A stretch of DNA of 64,000 nt, taken from DATCMU01 sp036563245 (lineage in GTDB: Bacteria; Pseudomonadota; Alphaproteobacteria; Rhizobiales; Devosiaceae). The stretch is from assembly GCA_036563245.1 (NCBI GenBank), contig DATCMU010000029.1:124001-188000 (forward strand), read 5' to 3'. Position 1 is the first letter of the stretch. Every line of letters begins with the position of its first letter. Positions 58,525 to 64,000 of this stretch are shown here, one piece after another. Under the pieces are notes generated by a model that did not search any database, was not told the DNA's origin, and was given only the letters and a program-made list of their open reading frames with translations. The translations under genes and the position numbers were made by a program.

Positions 58525-58779
58525 CTAGCGGGTGCGGGCCTCGCGCTGTTCAAGCGCATAGATTTCGTCGTTGATATCGTCGAGCTTGCGGGCGAACACG
58601 GCCTGGGCGTCGGCCAGACCCCGATTATAGTAGAAGGCGCCGATTTCCCCGGTGAAGAAATCGAGTACGAACTCGGCCGGGATCGCGCCGATCTCGAAAT
58701 CGAGTTCATCGGCAAAGTGACGGCGGATCCGTTCCACGATCTCCGCCTTTTCCTCACGGCTGAAGTCGATCTTCTTCAT
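58525..58779 (-). CDS. DUF2164 family protein
   Basis: An 84-residue helical protein; KKIDFSREEKAEIVERIRRHFADELDFEIGAIPAEFVLDFFTGEIGAFYYNRGL-type pattern is that of DUF2164 (key residues at 58600-58775). Function unknown. It converges on znuA and is followed downstream of the DUF486 gene by 18 bp, so the two may be co-transcribed. Confidence 0.82.
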   Translation of the reverse strand: MKKIDFSREEKAEIVERIRRHFADELDFEIGAIPAEFVLDFFTGEIGAFYYNRGLADAQAVFARKLDDINDEIYALEQREARTR

Positions 58780-58797
58780 GCTGCAACCACCCTGATG

Positions 58798-59154
58798 TCA
58801 CCGGCCCGGTCCCTTGAACACGAAGAAAGCGCCAAGGGCAATCAGCGCAAAGCCGATCCCATGGTTGATGCTCAGCCTCTGGCCAAGGACAAACACGGCG
58901 AAGCCGGAAAACACCGTCAGGCTTATCACCTCCTGGATCGCCTTGAGTTCTGGCGCCGAATAGACCGCATAGCCGTATCGGTTGGCGGGGACCGCCAGCC
59001 AGTATTCGACAAGCGCGATCATCCAGCTCCCCATCACCGCGACCCAGAGCGGCAGGTCCAGGAATTTCAGGTGCCCGTACCAGGCCGTGGTCATGAAGAC
59101 ATTGGACGCAACCAAAAGGATCACGGGCAGCGCGTAGGCAAAGCTTGTTGGCAT
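58798..59154 (-). CDS. DMT-family small membrane protein (DUF486)
   Basis: A 118-residue protein with four helices (ALPVILLVASNVFMTTAWYGHL; LWVAVMGSWMIALVEYWLAVPANRYG; LKAIQEVISLTVFSGFAVFVLG; GIGFALIALGAFFVF). This is the DUF486 pattern. Function unknown. Start 59154 marks the first helix. Confidence 0.82.
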   Translation of the reverse strand: MPTSFAYALPVILLVASNVFMTTAWYGHLKFLDLPLWVAVMGSWMIALVEYWLAVPANRYGYAVYSAPELKAIQEVISLTVFSGFAVFVLGQRLSINHGIGFALIALGAFFVFKGPGR

Positions 59155-59291
59155 TTCAAGGCACCGCAAGAAGCAGCCAGGGGAGCATTGCATAGCAATC
59201 CGCGATGCCCTCTTCAAATCAAGTCGGCATAGGCAATAAGGCGAACCGCGCCGGGTTGGCATTGACTACCCGAGCCAGTTCTGGAAAACAT

Positions 59292-59490
59292 GAAGGCGGT
59301 TGGTGCCCCGCGCCATGCGGCAAGGGGCTCAATAGGGAACACGGTGCGGCGTACCCAAAAGGGACCAAATCCGTGGCTGCCCCCGCAACTGTAAGTGACG
59401 AGTGCGCCTCGAATGCCACTGGCCGCAGGGTCGGGAAGGTGGGGCGAACGCCCAAGACGTCACGAGCCAGGAGACCTGCCGACCGCGCAA
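59292..59490 (+). promoter_or_regulatory. Cobalamin (AdoCbl) riboswitch
   Basis: The aptamer blocks appear in order: GGTTGGTGCC, AATAGGGAACACGGTG, CCGTGGCTGCCCCCGCAACTG (B12 box region), GCCACTGG, CGGGAAGGTGGGGCG and GACGT-CACGAGCCAGGAGACCTGCC. It lies in the 392-bp gap 59155-59546 before cbtB and should turn the cob/cbt genes off when cobalamin is plentiful. Confidence 0.95.
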
Positions 59491-59546
59491 GGGGAACGCG
59501 CATCGTTTCTCCGCCAGTTTCAGCGCGCACGGAGGGTGTCCGCCAG

Positions 59547-59723
59547 ATGACCACGCAAGTCGCAACAGCCTTTTCCTCATCCATTTCGCAGCGCCTCGTC
59601 GCCGGAACACTCGCCCTCATGCTCGGGCTGGTGCTGGTCGCGGGCGTGGGCTTTGCGTCCGACATGCGTGTGCACAACGGCGCACACGATACCCGGCACG
59701 CCATCGGGTTCCCCTGTCACTGA
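59547..59723 (+). CDS. cbtB: Cobalt transporter subunit CbtB
   Basis: A 58-residue protein with one TM helix (RLVAGTLALMLGLVLVAGVGFA) and the C-terminal His motif VHNGAHDTRHAIGFPCH, the CbtB signature for cobalt binding. It is the first gene after the cobalamin riboswitch and partners the adjacent cbtA. Confidence 0.93.
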   Translation: MTTQVATAFSSSISQRLVAGTLALMLGLVLVAGVGFASDMRVHNGAHDTRHAIGFPCH

Positions 59724-59787
59724 CAGCGGCTGCGGTCCGCGCCTTCTGGCGGCGGACAGTCCCGGATCGTGAAATGGAGGATTGCCG

Positions 59788-60504
59788 ATGTTCCGGCAGT
59801 TGTTCTTTGCCGCCGTCCTCGCCGGACTGGTGGCGGGTGGCCTCATGGCCGCCGTGCACCAGTGGCGTGTGACGCCCCTGATTCAATCAGCCGAATTCCA
59901 TGAAAAAGCTCCGGTGCACGACCATGGCGGGGCCGTTCCCGACGCAGGAGCGGCAGAACATGATCATGCCGCAGAAGGCGGCGCCTGGGCGCCGGCGGAT
60001 GGCCCGGAGCGGATGTTCTATACCGTTCTGGCCGATGTGCTTGCCTCGATGGGTTTTGCCTTGATCCTCGGCGCGGTGGCCTATGTCGCCGGCATCCCGC
60101 TGACCGCGGCCAACGGGTTGGCCTGGGGCATTGCTGGCTTCGTTGCCTTTTCGCTTGCGCCCGCATTCGGCTTGCCCCCGGAACTGCCCGGCATGCCTGT
60201 CGCCGACCTCGTCCCGCGCCAGATCTGGTGGTGGGAGACCGTTCTCCTCACGGCAGCCGCCGCGCTGGTCCTCGCAAAGATGCGACCGCCGCTCTCGATC
60301 GGCCTGGCCGCTGTGCTGGCTATCCTGCCGCATCTCATGGGTGCGCCGCACCCGCCCGCAGGCGCTCAAAGCGAGGTTCCCGCGGAACTGGCCTCGGCCT
60401 TTGCCGCATCGACCCTCGCGGCGTCCGCCCTTTTCTGGCTGAGCGTTGGCCCCTTGCTCGGCTACCTGCTTGAACGTTTCGCACGATCGGAGACTGCAAA
60501 ATGA
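59788..60504 (+). CDS. cbtA: Cobalt transporter subunit CbtA
   Basis: A 238-residue protein with five to six helices (FFAAVLAGLVAGGLMAAVHQW at the start) and a His/Asp-rich loop (EFHEKAPVHDHGG, AAEHDHAAEGG, about 38-66) suited to metal capture. This is the CbtA pattern for cobalt import. ATG 59788 follows GGAGG 7 bp upstream. Overlaps cobW (ATGA). Confidence 0.92.
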   Translation: MFRQLFFAAVLAGLVAGGLMAAVHQWRVTPLIQSAEFHEKAPVHDHGGAVPDAGAAEHDHAAEGGAWAPADGPERMFYTVLADVLASMGFALILGAVAYVAGIPLTAANGLAWGIAGFVAFSLAPAFGLPPELPGMPVADLVPRQIWWWETVLLTAAAALVLAKMRPPLSIGLAAVLAILPHLMGAPHPPAGAQSEVPAELASAFAASTLAASALFWLSVGPLLGYLLERFARSETAK

Positions 60505-61541
60505 CCGCAAAGATCCCCGTCACCGTCATCACCGGTTTTCTCGGTTCCGGCAAGACGACCCTCGTACGCCATGTGCTCGCCAACGCCCGCGGGAAACGGA
60601 TCGCGCTGATCATCAACGAGTTCGGCGATATTGGCGTGGACCGCGATGTGCTCGCCGGCTGCGGCGACGAGACCTGCCGCGACGAGGACATGATCGAACT
60701 GGCCAATGGCTGCATCTGCTGCACGGTGGCCGACGAGTTCATTCCCGTCATGAAGGCGTTGCTGGAACGCAAGGAGCGCCCGGACCACATCATTATCGAA
60801 ACCTCGGGCCTGGCATTGCCCCAGCCGCTGGTGCGCGCCTTCAACTGGCCCGAGATCAAGACGGAAGTCACGGTTGACGGCGTGGTGACCGTGGTCGATG
60901 CCGCAGCGCTAAGCGAAGGCCGGTTTGCTGCGAACGAGGCAGCGGTCGATGCGCAGAGGGCCGCCGACCAGATGCTCGACCACGAGACGCCATTGGGCGA
61001 ATTGTTCCAGGACCAGCTCAGTTGTGCCGACATGGTGATCGTCAACAAGGCCGACCTGGTCGCCGACGACGCGCTGGAGGCAATCGTGGCAGAGCTTGCA
61101 GGCCATATGCGGCAGGGCACCGGAGTGCTGCGCGCCGCCAATGGCGAGGTGGACGTTGCCGCCCTGCTCGGGTTGGGAATCGGCGTCGAGGATGACCTGT
61201 CCGGCCGGGATAGCCTGCACGAACTCGATCACGGCGGAGAGGGGCACGAGCATGACGATTTCGACAGCTTCTCGATCAGGCTGGGCGCCGTCTCCGCCAA
61301 GGATGCGCTCCTTCGCAATATCGAGCAGGCGATTCGCGCCCACGACGTCCTGCGCCTGAAGGGCTTTGCCGCCATCGAGGGCGCGCCTGCACGCCTGGCG
61401 ATCCAGGCCGTGGGGCCAAGGGTTTCGGCCTATTTCGACCGTCCCTGGCGCGCCGACGAAATCCGCGAGACCTCGCTTGTGGTGATCGGCGAAGCCCCTC
61501 TCGACAAGGATGCCATTTCGGCGACGCTGGCCTCGGTATGA
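60501..61541 (+). CDS. cobW: CobW GTPase (COG0523 metal chaperone)
   Basis: A 346-residue GTPase with Walker A GFLGSGKTT (about 12-20), the metal-binding motif GCICC (near 70-74), VNKAD (guanine specificity) and a His/Glu-rich linker (HELDHGGEGHEHDDFD, about 236-251). CobW is thought to deliver cobalt to CobNST during aerobic cobalamin synthesis. Co-operonic with cbtA and cobN. Confidence 0.94.
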   Translation: MTAKIPVTVITGFLGSGKTTLVRHVLANARGKRIALIINEFGDIGVDRDVLAGCGDETCRDEDMIELANGCICCTVADEFIPVMKALLERKERPDHIIIETSGLALPQPLVRAFNWPEIKTEVTVDGVVTVVDAAALSEGRFAANEAAVDAQRAADQMLDHETPLGELFQDQLSCADMVIVNKADLVADDALEAIVAELAGHMRQGTGVLRAANGEVDVAALLGLGIGVEDDLSGRDSLHELDHGGEGHEHDDFDSFSIRLGAVSAKDALLRNIEQAIRAHDVLRLKGFAAIEGAPARLAIQAVGPRVSAYFDRPWRADEIRETSLVVIGEAPLDKDAISATLASV

Positions 61542-61566
61542 CAGCGCCGTCCAGGGGGGAATGGAA

Positions 61567-61998
61567 ATGCTACGGCGGAACATTGTCCTGATGATCGTCA
61601 GCCTTCTGGTTGGTCCGCCGCTCGCCACGATCGTCTTCTTCGTCCTGAAATCGCTGGTCAGGCTCGGGCCGATGGCCTTCGCCGCGCTGGACGTCAATTT
61701 CCTCGTGGCGAGCTTTCCCTTCGCCTATTTGCTCGGTTGGTCGTCCATGCTCGCCGCGGCCATCGGCAATATGCTTGTCGCGCGCGTCGTGAATTCTGAA
61801 GGTCTGCGGCTGGTGCTGTCCATGCCCATCGGCGCCCTGGCATTCGGCCTGTTCCTGTCGTGGCTCGCCCAGGACGACAAGACTGGAAAGCTCGATGCTG
61901 CCTCCATGATGGAGATCGGTATCGCTGGCGCCGCGGCGTCGCTCGTCAGCCTCGCGCTCGTCGAAGCGTTTTCTCCGGCGAAACGGGGTGGCAACTGA
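61567..61998 (+). CDS. Predicted inner-membrane protein in the cob operon
   Basis: A 143-residue protein with four hydrophobic helices (IVLMIVSLLVGPPLATIVFFVLKSL; VASFPFAYLLGWSSMLAAAIG; LRLVLSMPIGALAFGLFLSWL; and a last one near EIGIAGAAASLVSLALVEA). No family name is assigned. It may assist cobalt or cobalamin handling by position. ATG 61567 has GGGGGGA at proper spacing; ATG 61561 is too close to it. The stop overlaps cobN (TGATG). Confidence 0.7.
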   Translation: MLRRNIVLMIVSLLVGPPLATIVFFVLKSLVRLGPMAFAALDVNFLVASFPFAYLLGWSSMLAAAIGNMLVARVVNSEGLRLVLSMPIGALAFGLFLSWLAQDDKTGKLDAASMMEIGIAGAAASLVSLALVEAFSPAKRGGN

Positions 61999-64000
61999 TG
62001 CATCTGTTGGCCGCACAGGCCGGAGCCATGCAGCAGGAAGGCGAAGCCATCGACCTCGGCCAGTCGCCAGCCACGTTGGTTTTCGCTTCGGCCGCCGATA
62101 GCGAACTGGCCGCCCTTGCCGGTGCCGCCGACCGCGCTGGCGCAACCGATCTGCGGCTCGCCAATATCCTGCGCCTTTCCCATAATCTCTCGATCGACAT
62201 GTGGCTCGACAACACGGTTCGCCATGCCCGTGTGGTTGTCGTCCGCCTGCTTGGCGGAGCCGCATACTGGTCCTATGGCGTCGATCAGATCGGCGCGCTG
62301 GCAAGCCAGTGCGGGTTCAAACTGGTGCTGCTGCCCGGAGATGCGACCCCCGATCCGGCGCTTCTCGAACGCTCGAACGTGAGCGAAGCGGAATGGGTGG
62401 CGCTGCATGCCCTGTTCACTGCCGGCGGCCCGCAGAACATGAATCGGACGCTGGCCGGCTTGCGGTCGCTGGCCCGGGGCGAACACCTTGAGGGCCTGGA
62501 ACCGGCGCCCTTCCCGCGTTTCGGCATATGGTTGCCGGGCAGGGGCGTGATCGATCAGGAGCAATTCGCAGAGCACCGTGGACCGGACCCCGTCGCCCCA
62601 CTCCTGTTCTATCGGGCGGCGCTTGAGGGTGCCGGATCGGCGACCGTCGAGGCCGTCGTGGAAGGTCTCGAGGCTCGGGGCCTGCAGCCGCTGCCGCTGG
62701 TGATCTCTTCTCTCAAGGAGGGAGCCTGCGTGCGCTTCGTGCGCGCCGCGTTCGAGCGCTTCCAGCCTGAAATCATCCTCAACCTGACCGGTTTTGCGCT
62801 GGGCATCGACGGTATCGAGGAAAAACGCAATCCGTTCGCGGGAACCGACGCTCCGATCCTGCAGCTCGTGCAGGCCGGCCGGCCCGAGGCGTTGTGGCAA
62901 GACGATCCGCAGGGCCTGTCGCCCAAGGATCTCGCCATGCAGGTTGTGCTGCCCGAACTCGACGGGCGGATCGGCGGGCTGATCGTGGGCCACAAGCACG
63001 AGGCGGTCTGGCATTCGGCGACCCAATGCCCGCTTTCGAGTTACGCGCCGGACCATGAGGGCGTGCAAAGAGCTGTGGCGCTTGCCGCCAACTGGGTGCG
63101 TTTGCGGCGCGCTCCCGCCCCGACCAGAAATGTGGCGATCATGCTCGCCAACTACCCCATCCGCGATGGCCGCCTTGCCAACGGCGTGGGCTATGATGCC
63201 CCGCAATCGACGCTCCGAATCCTCGAAGCATTGCAGGCCGCCGCATATGACCTGGGCGACGGCCCGTTGCCTCAAGACGGCATCGCGTTGGTAGAAACCC
63301 TGCAGCAAGGCCCGACCAACGCCCATCCCGAACGCGGCACCGGCGGAGCCGTTCTGCCGCTGGAACGCTATCGCGAACTCGTCGCGGCCCTGCCTGAGAG
63401 GATCCGCGCCGAAGTCGCCGCGCGATGGGGAGATCCTGCGGAGGATCCATTCTGCCGCGCCGACGGCTTCCATCTGCCGGTTCTCGTATTCGGCAAGGTC
63501 GCGATCGTGCTGCAACCGGCGCGCGGCTATGACCGTGACGCCGAGGCGAACTATCACGATCCCGACCTTGTGCCCCCGCACGCCTATCTCGCCGCCTATT
63601 TGTGGGTGCGGCACGAATTCGGCGCCTATGCGCTCATCCACAATGGCAAGCATGGCAACCTCGAATGGCTGCCGGGCAAGGCGACCGCACTCGATGCCGC
63701 CAGCTATCCCCAGGCGCTTTGGGGAATGTTGCCCCATCTCTACCCGTTCATCGTCAATGACCCGGGCGAGGGCACCCAGGCCAAGCGGCGCACAGGTGCG
63801 GTCATTATCGACCACCTGACCCCGCCCCTTACCCGTGCAGAGACCTATGGGCCGCTCAAGGATCTCGAGGCATTGCTCGACGAATATTATGCGGCCTCAG
63901 GGATGGATCGTCGCCGGCTCGACGACCTCAGGAAACGCATCCTCGCCTTCACCCGCGATAGCGCTCTCGACCGCGACATCGGCCTGCCCGAGAACGAGGA
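61998..64000 (+). CDS. cobN: Cobaltochelatase subunit CobN, 3' end beyond window
   Basis: The first 667 codons of a CobN/magnesium-chelatase-H type protein. LVFASAADSELAALAGAAD at the start, ISSLKEGACVRFVRAAFERFQPEIILNLTGFA (about 234-266) and ALIHNGKHGNLEWLPGKATAL (about 543-563) are CobN signatures. It inserts cobalt into hydrogenobyrinate diamide with CobS and CobT in the aerobic pathway. It begins in the stop codon of the preceding gene. Confidence 0.95.
   Translation, partial: MHLLAAQAGAMQQEGEAIDLGQSPATLVFASAADSELAALAGAADRAGATDLRLANILRLSHNLSIDMWLDNTVRHARVVVVRLLGGAAYWSYGVDQIGALASQCGFKLVLLPGDATPDPALLERSNVSEAEWVALHALFTAGGPQNMNRTLAGLRSLARGEHLEGLEPAPFPRFGIWLPGRGVIDQEQFAEHRGPDPVAPLLFYRAALEGAGSATVEAVVEGLEARGLQPLPLVISSLKEGACVRFVRAAFERFQPEIILNLTGFALGIDGIEEKRNPFAGTDAPILQLVQAGRPEALWQDDPQGLSPKDLAMQVVLPELDGRIGGLIVGHKHEAVWHSATQCPLSSYAPDHEGVQRAVALAANWVRLRRAPAPTRNVAIMLANYPIRDGRLANGVGYDAPQSTLRILEALQAAAYDLGDGPLPQDGIALVETLQQGPTNAHPERGTGGAVLPLERYRELVAALPERIRAEVAARWGDPAEDPFCRADGFHLPVLVFGKVAIVLQPARGYDRDAEANYHDPDLVPPHAYLAAYLWVRHEFGAYALIHNGKHGNLEWLPGKATALDAASYPQALWGMLPHLYPFIVNDPGEGTQAKRRTGAVIIDHLTPPLTRAETYGPLKDLEALLDEYYAASGMDRRRLDDLRKRILAFTRDSALDRDIGLPENE

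Noticed and set aside
61725..63815. 696-codon minus-strand frame across cobN
   Set aside because: Antisense of cobN; no recognisable domain and codon pattern of a shadow frame.
1..64000. tRNA, rRNA, insertion sequence or prophage genes
   Set aside because: Looked for along both strands; no cloverleaf, rRNA core, transposase or phage gene was recognised.

Overview
The window is high-GC DNA from an alphaproteobacterium, most likely of the order Hyphomicrobiales. The signs are an N-type ATP synthase locus, a chromosomal myo-inositol (iol) cluster of rhizobial type, RpiR- and GntR-type catabolic regulons, an aerobic-type cobalamin locus (cbtBA-cobW-cobN), and a tandem array of the CCGAAAA...TTTTCGG dyad that is common between genes in this order. 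Genus cannot be fixed from the sequence alone. No rRNA, tRNA, CRISPR array, prophage or transposase was found.

Layout. 1-0.9 kb: 5' part of an alternative N-ATPase beta subunit gene. 1.1-4.1 kb: uup and an MFS transporter. 4.2-14.4 kb: a sulfur-oxidation locus of the sHdr type. It holds a lipoate-protein ligase, an HMA-fold small protein, a degenerate glutamine-amidotransferase-like protein, a DsrE protein, sHdrC1-B1-A-Hyp-C2-B2-Hyp2, the lipoate-binding protein LbpA, a DsrE3 protein and TusA. Sulfane sulfur would be passed by DsrE/TusA carriers to the sHdr complex and LbpA for cytoplasmic oxidation. A near-perfect ATTC-N8-GAAT dyad of the SqrR/BigR kind lies in front of the operon. The lipoyl synthases (LipS1/LipS2), the ArsR-type repressor and Sox genes are not in the window.

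14.5-23 kb: a GntR-controlled regulon with a carbamoylase/hydantoinase-type amidase, a peptide-type ABC transporter (one subunit is a permease-ATPase fusion) and a DUF1028 protein. Three copies of ATTTAT-N4-ATAAAT tie its transcription units together. purU follows.

24-41.6 kb: inositol and sugar catabolism. It contains an Frc-type ABC importer, iolB, DUF3329, iolE, iolD and an iolC kinase-aldolase fusion, then iolG, an RpiR-type iolR, a second Gfo/Idh/MocA dehydrogenase, mmsA (iolA) with a LysR regulator, and an arabinose/galactose 1-dehydrogenase. The ABC operon and the iolC operon share a composite GGAA-N6-TTCC plus promoter architecture. Between them and mmsA sits an FMN riboswitch driving an EamA transporter (RibN-like), next to a candidate small RNA or leader with a 20-codon ORF.

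41.6-55.4 kb: small envelope genes, an MFS transporter, a dipeptide-type ABC operon interrupted by a 57-bp tandem palindromic repeat, a SIMPL protein, a DksA/TraR zinc finger, a TetR regulator and an M24-fold protein with lost metal ligands. 55.4-58.5 kb: zinc uptake (zur-znuB-znuC / znuA) with likely Zur boxes. 58.5-64 kb: two small genes, then a cobalamin riboswitch followed by cbtB, cbtA, cobW, a membrane protein and a cobN cut by the window end.
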